NCBI GenBank assembly: GCA_964508715.1
Contig: CAZDUX010000001.1
Coordinates: 124,001-188,000 of the forward strand
DNA from: JAKALX01 sp964508715
Lineage (GTDB): Bacteria; Chloroflexota; Dehalococcoidia; Tepidiformales; Tepidiformaceae
Direction: 5' to 3'
DNA length: 64,000 nucleotides
Position numbers and translations under genes: made by a program. Of the stretch, positions 32,929 through 44,400 are shown piece after piece; position 1 is the stretch's first letter, and every line of letters starts with the position of its first letter. The notes under the pieces were generated by a model, which saw only the letters and a program-made list of their open reading frames with translations, was not told the origin of the DNA and did not search any database.

Positions 32929-33901
32929 CCAACTCACCCATGAGGAGACCGCCGGACAACCTGTAGCCTGGCGAACCAAGGATCTCCTCGATACCGACAC
33001 ACTCAGCCGGGATGAAATCGGGCTCATCATGGAGACGGCCGAGGCGATGGCTGAGATTCGCAGCCGCCCGGTGAGCAAGGTGGCCACCTTGCGCGGGGCG
33101 ATCGTTGTCACACTCTTCTACGAACAAAGCACCCGCACGCGGGCCAGCTTCGAGGTTGCTGCCAAGGCGATGGGAGCCGATGTCGTGAATCTCACGGCCT
33201 CGGGGAGTTCGGTCGAAAAAGGCGAGTCGCTCATCGACACGGTACGGACGCTCGAGGCGATTGGCGCGGACGTGCTGGTGATGCGCCACGGGAAGTCGGG
33301 CGCACCCTACCTCGCCGCGCGAAACACGAAGGCCAGCGTCATCAACGGTGGTGACGGCACGCACGCCCACCCGACACAGGCCCTGCTCGACCTCTTCACC
33401 ATGCGCCGCAGGCTTGGCTCACTCGATGGCAAGAAGGTCGTCATTGTTGGCGATGTGCTCCACAGCCGCGTCGCACGGTCGAATCTCTGGACCCTGCTGG
33501 CCGAGGGGGCGCATGTGACCCTTTGCGGCCCCGCGACACTCCTGCCACGACACCTCGAGGGCGGGCCCGAACGTGGCCAGCTCTCCATGACGACCGATTT
33601 TGACCGGGCGATAGAAGGCGCTGATGTCGTGATGGCCTTGCGTATCCAGAAGGAGCGGCAGGAGAGCGGACTCATCCCATCAATCCGCGAATACATCGCT
33701 GGCTACCAGCTCAATTCGCGCAGGCTCGGCCACGCGGCTCCCGGCGCACTTGTCATGCACCCGGGACCGATGAACGAAGGTATCGAGATCGCACCGGAGA
33801 TCGCCCACGGGGTGACGTCCGTCATCGAGGAACAGGTGGCGAACGGTGTCGCGGTTCGAATGGCGATACTCTACCTGCTCGTTACAGCGAGGCGTCCATG
33901 A
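32921..33901 (+). CDS. pyrB: Aspartate carbamoyltransferase catalytic subunit
   Basis: A 326-residue enzyme joining carbamoyl phosphate and aspartate. The carbamoyl-phosphate loop is FYEQSTRTRASFE, the Lys loop is GSSVEKGESLIDT, and THAHPTQALLDLFT and MHPGPMNEGIEI follow. The GTG start at 32921 overlaps the pyrR stop and has GAGGAGG 5-6 nt upstream; the frame is open much further up but that is pyrR sequence. No pyrI follows, and the next gene is pyrC, coupled by ATGA. Confidence 0.95.
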   Translation: MLDQLTHEETAGQPVAWRTKDLLDTDTLSRDEIGLIMETAEAMAEIRSRPVSKVATLRGAIVVTLFYEQSTRTRASFEVAAKAMGADVVNLTASGSSVEKGESLIDTVRTLEAIGADVLVMRHGKSGAPYLAARNTKASVINGGDGTHAHPTQALLDLFTMRRRLGSLDGKKVVIVGDVLHSRVARSNLWTLLAEGAHVTLCGPATLLPRHLEGGPERGQLSMTTDFDRAIEGADVVMALRIQKERQESGLIPSIREYIAGYQLNSRRLGHAAPGALVMHPGPMNEGIEIAPEIAHGVTSVIEEQVANGVAVRMAILYLLVTARRP

Positions 33902-35212
33902 CCGACATCCTCATTCGCGGCGGACGAATTCTTGATACGGCACATGGGCGCGACATGATTGGAGACATCCTCCTGGCAAGCGGGCGGATTGCAGTGATTG
34001 CGCCCGCCATTGAGGCTCCATCTGCCCGCCTGGTGGATGCCGCCGGCTGTGTCGTGAGCCCGGGATTTGTCGACCTGCATACACACCTCCGTGAGCCAGG
34101 CTTCGAACAGAAGGGGACCATCGCCACCGAGACCGAGGCCGCGCTTCGTGGTGGATTCACGACCGTTTGCGCCATGCCCAACACCAACCCCGCACCCGAC
34201 TCGGCCACCCACATCGAGGCTCTGCTCGAACGGATCGCACGCGATGCGTACGTCCGCGTGTTCCCCATAGGCTGCGTGACCCGGGGCCGCGCCGGGAAGC
34301 AACTCGCCGAACTTGCCGAACTCGCATCGGCCGGCTGTGTTGCGTTCAGCGACGACGGGAGCCCGGTGGCCGATGCCCGGTTGATGCGCCATGCGCTCGA
34401 GTTGGCCGGTGCTCTGGGGCTTCCAATCAGCGAGCACAGCGATGATCCCGGGCTAAGTGCCGGTGGCTCGATGAATGAAGGCCGGATAAGTGAGCGGCTT
34501 GGGCTTCCGGGGCAGCCGGCTGCCGCGGAAGTGGCGGCAGTCTCGCGCAACATCGCACTCTGCGAGACGACGGGCGCCCGGCTCCATCTCGCTCATCTCA
34601 CCACCGCACGGAGCGTCGAGCTTGTTGCCGAAGCACGGCGCCGGGGCCTCCCGGTGACTGCGGAGGTCACGCCCAGTCACCTCTTCCTCACCGAGGAAGC
34701 CGTCTACGGTCCAGCCGGCGAGCCGGCCTACGATACGAACGCGAAGATCAATCCGCCCCTCCGTACTGAAGCCGATCGCCAGGCACTCTTGCGGGGCCTC
34801 GACGAAGGGGTTATCGATGCGATCGCGACTGACCACGCGCCACACGCCAGCGAAGACAAGCTTTGCGAGTTCGACCATGCGGCCTTTGGCATCAGCTGTA
34901 TTGAGACGGCCCTGGGTACCGTGCTTACACTCGTTGAGCGTGGCGAACTGGATTTCGCCAGGGCGATGGCCGCGCTGACCGCCAACCCTGCCTCGGTTTT
35001 CCAGCTTCAGCACCGGGCGCCGGGGATTGGCTCGCTGACCGAAGGCGTCTCGGGCGACATCGTTGTCTTTGACCCTGCAACGCGATGGACAGTCGAACCC
35101 CGGGCATTCTCATCAAGAGGGAAGAACACGCCGCTTGGTGGAACGGAGCTTCGTGGACAGATCCAGGCGGTGCTGGTCCGTGGCGAAATCGCGCTCGAGA
35201 AGGAGGCTGCTG

Positions 35213-35220
<8 letters not shown>
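33898..35220 (+). CDS. pyrC: Dihydroorotase, type I
   Basis: A 440-residue zinc amidohydrolase. PGFVDLHTHLREPGFEQKGT holds the first metal His pair. ISEHSDDP, HLAHLTTARSVELV and ATDHAPHASEDK are the further metal and catalytic segments, and NPASVFQL is at the C-terminal side. The carboxylated Lys of other dihydroorotases is not obvious by eye. ATG inside the pyrB stop; its own stop lies inside the carA start region. Confidence 0.95.
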
Positions 35221-36300
<1,080 letters not shown>

Positions 36301-36304
<4 letters not shown>

Positions 36305-36747
36305 GAGCCGATCAGTTTCGCCGAGCCACCAGCGCCGATGCCGACGAGATTGCCGACATACTGCGCGCCCTGGAAAACGAGAACGTTGGCCTGCAGGGCC
36401 CGTGGGACGTGGACCGCGTGCGTGAATGGATAGCCCGGCTGGGTGACAACGGGACGCTCATCCTTGCACTCGACGGGAGCATTCCCGCTGCCTTTGGCGC
36501 TCTCGATTACAGTACGACGGAACCCGATACCGGGCTGCTCGGCGTGTGGGTACTCCCCGACCATCGCCGCCAGGGAGTCGCCACGGAACTCGCCGAGCAG
36601 CTCATCGCCTTCGCCCGCGACCGTGGGTACCGGCGCATTCGCGGCCGCCTGCCCGAAGGCAACGAGCCTGCCTTGAGCTTTCTCTCGTCGATCGGCGCGA
36701 TGGTGCCGCTGCGCAATCCCAACATGACGTTCGAGTTGCCGCTCTAG
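36301..36747 (+). CDS. GNAT-family N-acetyltransferase
   Basis: A 148-residue acetyl-CoA-dependent acyltransferase. FRRATSADADEIADILRAL is a typical GNAT start, LGVWVLPDHRRQGVATELAE is the acetyl-CoA pyrophosphate loop (RRQGVAT), and a final aromatic/charged region follows. Substrate unknown. It begins inside the carA stop (ATGA), so it is part of the pyr operon by translation. It is not a usual member; it may act on a metabolite or on a pyr enzyme, but this is open. Confidence 0.85.
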
Positions 36748-36765
36748 GTGGAGGCTGCACTGCGT

Positions 36766-37227
36766 ATGGAGCGAGCGAAACCGGCACGTCCACGCCCCCG
36801 GCGTAATAACGCGCCGATCCGCCGGCAGAAGCCTGCAACGAGTGTGCCCGACTTCATGTTCGCGCTCGCAGCGACGGGATGGATGATGGCTGCCATCTTC
36901 CTCATCGCCTCATTTGCCGACTCGAATGTGACCGCCGGACAGGCCGGGGTGACGCTCGCCAGGCTCTTCTCGGGGGCACTTGCGGCATGCGCGCTCTTCG
37001 CGTTCCTGATCGGGCTGATGCTCCTTCGGGGCGAGCGGGGAACGGCGGACCACTACGTCACGCCGTTCATTCTCGGGGCGATCATCGGTGTGCTTGAAGC
37101 ACTCATCTTCCTGTGGCCAGAGGAACGGCTGCTCGCGGCCCCGTTTGTGCTCCTGGTCCTGGTCTTCCGTCCTGTTCGCCGCATGCTTGCGCGCCTGTTC
37201 CGGCCGGCGCGCGGATACGCCCGGTAG
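36766..37227 (+). CDS. Small membrane protein inside the pyr operon
   Basis: A 153-residue protein. The N-terminus is strongly basic (about residues 1-25, Arg/Lys/Pro rich). Four hydrophobic segments lie at about residues 30-50, 63-87, 99-116 and 122-136, with a basic C-terminus (RPVRRMLARLFRPARG). No family recognised. ATG 36766 is chosen because GGAGG is 11 nt upstream; GTG 36748 is in frame but has no site. The gap to carB is 92 bp. Confidence 0.7.
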   Translation: MERAKPARPRPRRNNAPIRRQKPATSVPDFMFALAATGWMMAAIFLIASFADSNVTAGQAGVTLARLFSGALAACALFAFLIGLMLLRGERGTADHYVTPFILGAIIGVLEALIFLWPEERLLAAPFVLLVLVFRPVRRMLARLFRPARGYAR

Positions 37228-37319
37228 CGCGTGACGTGCGGTGAAGCCAGATGGCCGCGGATGCGGCCCGATTCGTTGCGAACGCCCGGCAAGCCGCCGG
37301 GCCAGCGTGGAGGAAATGC

Positions 37320-40300
37320 GTGAAGCCTGCGAGTGTCCTGATCATCGGATCCGGCCCGATTGTCATCGGCCAGGCTGCGGAATTCGACTATGCGGGTACG
37401 CAGGCGTGCAAAGCGATGCGCGAGGAGGGTGTCCGCTCGATCCTCGTCAACTCCAACCCGGCAACCATCATGACCGATCTCGACGTCGCCGATGCAATCT
37501 ATATCGAGCCGCTGACGGTCCCGGTGCTGGAACGGATTATCGCCCGGGAACGTCCGGAGGGCCTCCTCCCGACACTCGGTGGCCAGACTGGCCTGAACCT
37601 CGCGGTTGACCTCTCCCGCGCTGGTATCCTCGAGAAGTACAACATCCGGCTCCTTGGCACGCCGCTCGAAGCCATCCGACGGGCCGAAGACCGGGAGCTC
37701 TTCCGCGACATGCTGGCGAAGCTCGGCGAGCCTGTCCTCGAGAGCGAGATCTGCCACACGCTCGAAGAATGTGTCGCAGCGGCCGAACAAATTGGTTTGC
37801 CGGTCGTCATCCGCCCGGCATATACGCTGGGCGGTACGGGCGGTGGCATGGCCTTCACCATGGACCAACTCCGTTCGGTGGCGGCCGGCGGTCTTGCTGC
37901 GAGCCCCATCACGCAAGTACTCGTCGAAAAGAACCTCCTCGGATGGAAGGAGGTCGAGTACGAGGTGATGCGGGACGGTGCGGGCAACTGCATCACCATC
38001 TGCAACATGGAGAACTTCGACCCGATGGGCGTCCACACGGGCGACTCGATCGTCGTGGCTCCGAGCCAGACGCTGACCGACAAGGACTACCAGATGCTGC
38101 GCTCAGCGGCGCTGCGCATCATCGACGAACTTGGCATCGAAGGTGGCTGCAACGTCCAGTTCTCCCTCGCGCCACGCAAGGATGTAATGGATTGGCCCGG
38201 CGATCCCGCAAAGCCCTTGCCCTACTACGTGATCGAAGTGAATCCGCGCGTCTCACGGTCATCGGCACTTGCCTCCAAAGCGACCGGCTACCCGATCGCC
38301 CGGGTCGCAGCAAAGATCGCCTGTGGCAAGACACTCGACCAGATCCCGAACGCCGTTACTCAGAAGACTACGGCCGCGTTCGAACCTGCCCTCGACTATT
38401 GCGTCGTGAAAATCCCACGCTGGCCATTCGATAAGTTCCCGCTGGGCGATCGCCAGCTCGGCACACAGATGAAGGCGACAGGTGAGGTGATGGCCATCGA
38501 TCGCTCGTTCGAGGGGGCACTGAACAAAGCGGTGCGTTCGCTCGAGGTCGGCGGTCGCAGCCTCCTCTGGGAGCGGCCCGAATGGCGAACAGGTGGCGAA
38601 TTCCCCTTGAATGCAAGGGATGACCGTCTCTGGGCACTGATGACCGCCCTGCGCCGTGGCGCTCAGATCATGGATGTTTCCCGCCAGACAGGCATCGATC
38701 CCTGGTTCATCCAGCGGCTGCAGAATATCGTCGCAATGGAGAAACGGCTGCTCACGGAGCCGCTTCACTCGGAGCTTCTACGCGCTGCGAAGCGCTATGG
38801 CTTCAGCGACGAGATGGTCGGCCAGCTCGCCGACCGTCTGCCCGAGCAAATCCGCGCCCTCCGGGCCGAGTGGGGAATCAAGCCGGTCTATAAGATGGTC
38901 GATACGTGCGCGGCAGAGTTCTATGCGGCGACACCGTATTTCTACAGCAGCTACGAGGTCGAGAACGAGGCGATTCCCGAGCCGGGTGCGGGAGCGGTTG
39001 TCGTGGGGAGCGGGCCGATTCGAATCGGACAGGGGATTGAGTTCGACTATGCCTCTGTCCATGCTGCCTGGGCGCTCCAGGCGGCAGGTCTGCGCTCAAT
39101 CATGGTGAACTCGAACCCCGAGACGGTCTCTACGGATTTTGATACGAGCGACCGGCTGTACTTCGAGCCGCTGGACGATGAGGCGGTCCGCGACATCATC
39201 GAGAACGAACAGGGTGAGGAACCGGAGCCGCCGGCCAGTATCGTCCAGTTCGGCGGACAGACCGCTATCAACCTCGCCGAGCCGCTCCGCCGTGCCGCGC
39301 TCCCCATCATTGGATCATCGGCCGAAACCATTGATACGGCCGAAGACCGCCATCTCTTCGAGCAGTTTCTCCAGGAACTCGGTATTCCCCAGCCACCCGG
39401 TGCGGCCATCCACACCATCGAAGAGGCGATGAAGACCGCCCAGGCGATCGGCTATCCCGTTCTCGTCCGGCCGTCGTATGTGCTCGGTGGGCGGGCAATG
39501 GAGATCGTCCAGAACGCGACGGAACTCGTGAGGTTCGTGCAGGAGGCTGCCGAGGTCGCCCAGGGCAAGCCGATCCTCATTGATAAGTTCCTCGAGGGTC
39601 GCGAGGTTGAGGTCGACGCGATTTGTGACGGCACCCAGGTGCTCATCCCGGGGATCATGGAGCACATCGAGCGGGCCGGTGTCCACTCTGGCGATTCGAT
39701 GGCTGTCTATCCCCCACGCAACCTCGACGGCGAAGAGCGCGAGACCATTCGAGACTATACGGAGCGCATCGTGCTTGGCATGGGTGCCATCGGACTAACG
39801 AATATCCAGTATGTCGTACTGCCGCGGCGTGACGGCGAGGGCCCGCGTGTGTTCGTGCTCGAAGTCAACCCCCGCGCAAGCCGGACCGTGCCGTTCCTCT
39901 CGAAAGTCACGGGGGTCCCGATGGTGCGGCTGGCCGTCAGCGCCATGCTTGGCCGCAAACTCTCCGACCAGGGATGGCCTTCCGGGCTCTGGCCGGAGCG
40001 AGACCTCGTCGCCATCAAGGCCCCGGTTTTCTCGATGTCGAAACTCGTCGGTGTCGATACCTACCTTGGACCGGAGATGAAGAGTACCGGTGAGGTGATG
40101 GGGGTCGACAGGACGTTCGAAGCTGCACTCGCGAAGGCGCTTCTTGCATCCGATATCGCGCTGAAGCCGAACGGCGGCATCCTCCTCAGCATTGCCGACC
40201 GCACGAAGGCGGACGCGTTGCCGCTCTTTCACCAGCTTGCCGCGGCCGGGTACACGATGTATGCAACAGAGGGCACGGCGGACACGATCGCAGCACTCGG

Positions 40301-40571
40301 CCTGCCGGTGACACCCGTGACCAAGGTACTTAGCGGCGGCCACCCGAACGTGGTCGATGTCATCCGCGATTCCTCGGTGCAGTGCGTCATCAACATCTCG
40401 GAAGGACGATTCACCGGGTCACTGCGCGACGGGTTCTATATTCGGCGGGCAGCGGCAGAGGCTCGCATCCCATGCTTCACCTCGATGGATACCGCACGGG
40501 CAGCCATCGAGGCGCTGGGACGTGCATCCGAGTACAACGTCGAGACGCTGGCCGAGTACATCACGAAATGA
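37320..40571 (+). CDS. carB: Carbamoyl-phosphate synthase large subunit
   Basis: A 1083-residue ammonia-channelling subunit. Two homologous ATP-grasp halves are seen: the first begins VLIIGSGPIVIGQAAEFDYA, the second VVVGSGPIRIGQGIEFDYA. EVNPRVSRSSALASKATGYP and EVNPRASRTVPFLSKVTGVP are the two metal/ATP segments. The C-terminal MGS-like allosteric domain (LSIADRTKADALPLFHQLA) is complete. Start at GTG 37320 because GGAGGAAAT is ideally spaced; the frame is open 23 codons more. The stop overlaps the pyrK start. Confidence 0.97.
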   Translation: MKPASVLIIGSGPIVIGQAAEFDYAGTQACKAMREEGVRSILVNSNPATIMTDLDVADAIYIEPLTVPVLERIIARERPEGLLPTLGGQTGLNLAVDLSRAGILEKYNIRLLGTPLEAIRRAEDRELFRDMLAKLGEPVLESEICHTLEECVAAAEQIGLPVVIRPAYTLGGTGGGMAFTMDQLRSVAAGGLAASPITQVLVEKNLLGWKEVEYEVMRDGAGNCITICNMENFDPMGVHTGDSIVVAPSQTLTDKDYQMLRSAALRIIDELGIEGGCNVQFSLAPRKDVMDWPGDPAKPLPYYVIEVNPRVSRSSALASKATGYPIARVAAKIACGKTLDQIPNAVTQKTTAAFEPALDYCVVKIPRWPFDKFPLGDRQLGTQMKATGEVMAIDRSFEGALNKAVRSLEVGGRSLLWERPEWRTGGEFPLNARDDRLWALMTALRRGAQIMDVSRQTGIDPWFIQRLQNIVAMEKRLLTEPLHSELLRAAKRYGFSDEMVGQLADRLPEQIRALRAEWGIKPVYKMVDTCAAEFYAATPYFYSSYEVENEAIPEPGAGAVVVGSGPIRIGQGIEFDYASVHAAWALQAAGLRSIMVNSNPETVSTDFDTSDRLYFEPLDDEAVRDIIENEQGEEPEPPASIVQFGGQTAINLAEPLRRAALPIIGSSAETIDTAEDRHLFEQFLQELGIPQPPGAAIHTIEEAMKTAQAIGYPVLVRPSYVLGGRAMEIVQNATELVRFVQEAAEVAQGKPILIDKFLEGREVEVDAICDGTQVLIPGIMEHIERAGVHSGDSMAVYPPRNLDGEERETIRDYTERIVLGMGAIGLTNIQYVVLPRRDGEGPRVFVLEVNPRASRTVPFLSKVTGVPMVRLAVSAMLGRKLSDQGWPSGLWPERDLVAIKAPVFSMSKLVGVDTYLGPEMKSTGEVMGVDRTFEAALAKALLASDIALKPNGGILLSIADRTKADALPLFHQLAAAGYTMYATEGTADTIAALGLPVTPVTKVLSGGHPNVVDVIRDSSVQCVINISEGRFTGSLRDGFYIRRAAAEARIPCFTSMDTARAAIEALGRASEYNVETLAEYITK

Positions 40572-41329
40572 ACATCGACCTTGCCCAGGTGCTTTCGAAT
40601 GAGCCCGCGTGGGAAGGTACGAACCTGATGTGGCTGCAGTCGCCTGCACTTGCGGCAAGCGTGGAGCCCGGGCAGTTTGTGATGGTTCATTGCAGCTTTG
40701 AGGGAACCGATCCGATGTTCGCCCGGGCTTTCAGCTATGCGCGCATCGATGGAGACAGGTTCGCAATCCTTTACACCGTGGCCGGGAAGGGCACGGGTTG
40801 GCTGGCACAACGGGCCCGGGGCGACGTGGTGCGCTGCTACGGGCCACTGGGCAACGGCTGCCGCCTGCCAAATGCGCCGGGGAACCTGCTGCTCATTGGC
40901 GGCGGTGTTGGTATCGCACCGATGATCGGTCTTGCCGATGAGGCGGTGACGAAGGGGCACCACGTCGTTGCGATGATGGGTGCGCGGAGCGAACGGTACC
41001 TGCTGCCGGCCGGCCTGTGGCCCCGGGAAGTCGAGTACGTCGTCGTCACGGAGGATGGCTCAGCCGGGCCAAAGGGATTTGTGACCCGGCACCTGGGGAA
41101 ATACCAGGAGTGGGCGAGCAAACTCTACGCATGCGGGCCAAACCCGATGTTCCAGAGCCTCGCCGATGCGCTTCGCCACAACGGACGCCGCCAACACCCG
41201 GAGATCCTGATGGAAGAGAACATGCCGTGCGGATGGGGCATGTGCTACGGGTGCGCCATCTTCACAAAGCACGGCGTCCGGCTGTGTTGCAAGGATGGTC
41301 CCCGGTTCAACCTTTTCGATTTGTTCTAG
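40568..41329 (+). CDS. pyrK: Dihydroorotate dehydrogenase electron-transfer subunit
   Basis: A 253-residue FAD and [2Fe-2S] protein that passes electrons from class 1B dihydroorotate dehydrogenase to NAD. The FAD-binding RAFSYARIDGDRFAILYTVA and the NAD region LLIGGGVGIAPMIGLADEA are present. The C-terminal cluster motif has Cys in MPCGWGMCYGC and then LCCKDGP. ATG within the carB stop. The partner pyrD is not found between this gene and the convergent carboxylase gene, so it must be outside the window. Confidence 0.9.
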   Translation: MNIDLAQVLSNEPAWEGTNLMWLQSPALAASVEPGQFVMVHCSFEGTDPMFARAFSYARIDGDRFAILYTVAGKGTGWLAQRARGDVVRCYGPLGNGCRLPNAPGNLLLIGGGVGIAPMIGLADEAVTKGHHVVAMMGARSERYLLPAGLWPREVEYVVVTEDGSAGPKGFVTRHLGKYQEWASKLYACGPNPMFQSLADALRHNGRRQHPEILMEENMPCGWGMCYGCAIFTKHGVRLCCKDGPRFNLFDLF

Positions 41330-41333
41330 AGAT

Positions 41334-41410
41334 CCCGGTGGGTGCCCCTCCCCCTACCACGTATCCACGCACGGCCGTTTCTTACCATTCCACCGGGGCG
41401 GGGGAGGGGC
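41334..41410. repeat. Interlocked inverted repeats at the pyrK/carboxylase convergence
   Basis: Arm a CCCGGTGG (41334-41341) matches a' CCACCGGG (41390-41397) and arm b GCCCCTCCCCC (41344-41354) matches b' GGGGGAGGGGC (41400-41410); both are perfect. The order is a-b-a'-b', so the two stems exclude each other as simple nested helices. Part lies in the 3' end of the carboxylase gene. It may be a terminator region for both operons. Confidence 0.6.
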
Positions 41411-44400
41411 GCTCCTGAGGGCTGTCAAGATCCATCGCCGCGTGTCGGCCGGGTCGATGACATCGTCGATCTCGAAGTGGCTGGCACTGTTGATCGCCTT
41501 GCCTCGTTCGTAGGCACGCGCTACCAGCCGGTCGAACTCGGCCTTTCGTGCCAGGGGGTCCTCAATCGCCTCGAGTTCACGACGCTGACCGAGCTTCACT
41601 GCGCCCTCCAATCCCATTCCACCGAACTCACCCGTCGGCCACGACGTCGTGAAGATGGGCGACTTATGGCTGCCTCCGGCCATTGCCTGCGCACCGAGGC
41701 CGTACGACTTGCGAATTACCACCGTCATGAACGGCACCGTGATGCTCGCACCCACAACGAACATCCGGCTCGCGTGTCGTACGAGGCCGGTCTTCTCTAC
41801 CTCCGGCCCGACCATGATTCCCGGCGTGTCACAGAGGAACACGAGCGGAATGTCGAAGGCGTCGCAGAGTTGCATGAAACGAGCCGCTTTGTCGGCGGCG
41901 GGGCTATCGATCGCTCCGGAGAGATGGAGCGGGTTGTTGGCGATGATCCCTATGGGGCGGCCCTCGATGCGAGCGAACGCCGTGACCATGGCGAGCCCGA
42001 AATCTCGCCGAAGCTCGAGGACGGAGCCGCTATCGGCGAGGGTCTCGATGAGCTTGCGGATGTCATACACACGCAACCGGTTTTCAGGAACAGCAACACG
42101 GAGAAGCCGCTGGTCAGCACATTCCCAGCCCTGCACGGGCCCCTGGAAGTAGCTCAGGTAGCGCGCTGCGACGTTCACCGCCTCGGTCTCGTCCTTCACC
42201 GGGATATCGACGACTCCGTTCGGCACCTGCACATCCATCGGACCGATCTCTTCGGGACGAAAGACACCGAGGCCGCCGCCCTCAATCATCGCCGGGCCAC
42301 CCATTCCGATGTTCGAGCCCTTCGTGGCGATAACCACATCGCAGCACCCGAGCAGCGCCGCATTTCCGGCGAAACAGCGCCCCGAGGTGATACCCACCAA
42401 CGGCACGAGTCCGCTCAGCTTGCCGAAGAGGTGGAACGCCATCGTGTCCAACCCCGAGACACCCGCTTTGTCGGTGTCGCCCGGGCGGCCACCACCTCCT
42501 TCGGCGAAAAGGACGACCGGGAGCCGTAGCCGCTCCGCGAGCTCGAACAGCCGGTCCTTCTTGTAGTGGTTCATCGAACCCTGTGTGCCAGCGAGGACCG
42601 TGTAGTCATACGACATCACGATCGCCTGGGCACGCTCCTCGCCAACCAGGTTCCCGTTGATGCGCCCGATGCCCGTAACCATCCCATCTGCCGGGGTGTT
42701 GCGGATGAGGTCGTCCATCGTCCTGCGAGCCCGTTGCGCGGCGATGACGAGCGGGCCGTACTCGACGAATGAGCCAGGGTCGCAGAGTTCGCCGATGTTC
42801 TCGCGGGCCGTGCGCTGCCCTGTTTTCCGGCGGCGGGCGACTGCTTCGGGTCGTGCCTCGTCGAGCGTGTGGTGGTGGCGCGTCTGCGATTCTGCGAGGT
42901 CTGCCCGAACGTGGTCGAGGTTCAGTTCATGCGTGACCACCGTTCCGCCCGCACCGACCTCAGCCGGCTCGAGCACCAGGATGGGTTCACCTTCCAGTAC
43001 AGCGTCGCCGGGGATAACAGAGATGGAGAGCACGATTCCCCCGGATTCGGCGGAGATCACATGCTCCATCTTCATTGCATTGATGACGGCCAGCTGCTCC
43101 CCGGCGCGGACCGTGTCACCTTCACGTACGTCGACACTCACGATCGTGGCCTGCATCGGGGAACGGACAGACCGTGTTCCGGCAGCATCCGGTCCGAAAA
43201 CCGTTTCGCGCGGGCTGGCCGGAGCGAGTACTTCGGCCCGAGCAGACTCGCCAGCCTTGCCATAGGAGAGAACCGCGAGCGGATCCACAACATCGATTCG
43301 AGCACCGGCGCCCTGTCTCGTCGCCGCGCTCGCTGCCGGCTGGCTCTCGACGTACAGCCGCGGATGCCCGGCGAGTGCTGCTGCGGCCAGTTCGGCAGCA
43401 TGGTCTTCGAGAAAGAGCGTGCGCACGCGGCCTGCGATGAAATCGTCGTTCTGGAGGAGCGCCTGGAGAAATGAGAGGTTGGTATTTACACCCTCGATAT
43501 GAAACTCGCAGAGGGCGCGATAGGCTTTCACCGCCACATCTTCGAATCGCTGTGAACTCGTTTGGACGACGAGTTTCGCGAGGAGTGAGTCGAAGCTCGG
43601 GTTCGTTTTGAAGCCCGTGAACCCGCAGCTATCGACGCGGATGCCGGGGCCAGAAGGCAACTCGAAAGCGGTGATCGTCCCGCCCGACGGTCGCACATTG
43701 CCATCCCGATCGACGGTCTCGGTGTTGATGCGGAGCTGGATGGCGAACCCGCGTGGCCGTGTAATGGCGGGTTGATTGAGCCCTGCTTCTTCGAGTGATG
43801 CACCAGCCGCGATTTGCAGTTGGGCCTGCACGAGATCAGTCCCGAGCACTGCCTCGGTCACGGTGTGTTCCACCTGCAACCGGGGGTTGGCTTCGATGAA
43901 TGCATATCGTTCTGCGCCTGGTGTCGCTTCAACCAGGAACTCGAAGGTCCCGAGACTGCGATAGCGGACGTGTTCGGCCATGCGAACGGCGTCGGCAGTG
44001 AGCTTCATCCGCAGCGACTCAGAAATAGCCGGAGATGGCGCGATCTCGACGAGCTTCTGGTGGCGGCGCTGGATCGTGCAGTCTCGCTCCCAGAGGTGGC
44101 TCGCTGCACCCGTACCGTCGCCAGCAACCTGGATTTCAATGTGACGAGCGTTCACCATCCGCTCTTCGCAATACACGGCGCCGTTTCCGAATGCTGCAAG
44201 CGCCTCTGACTGGCAACGGGTGTACGCGTGGTCTACCTCATCGAGCGAGGAGACGATGCGCATCCCGCGGCCGCCGCCTCCAGCGACTGCCTTGATGACC
44301 ATGGAGCCACCTTCGCCGAGCGAGCGAAGGAAATCGCGGGCATCTTCGACGGTAACCGGCCCGTCAGATCCACGGAGCACAGGTACACCGAGTTCCACCG

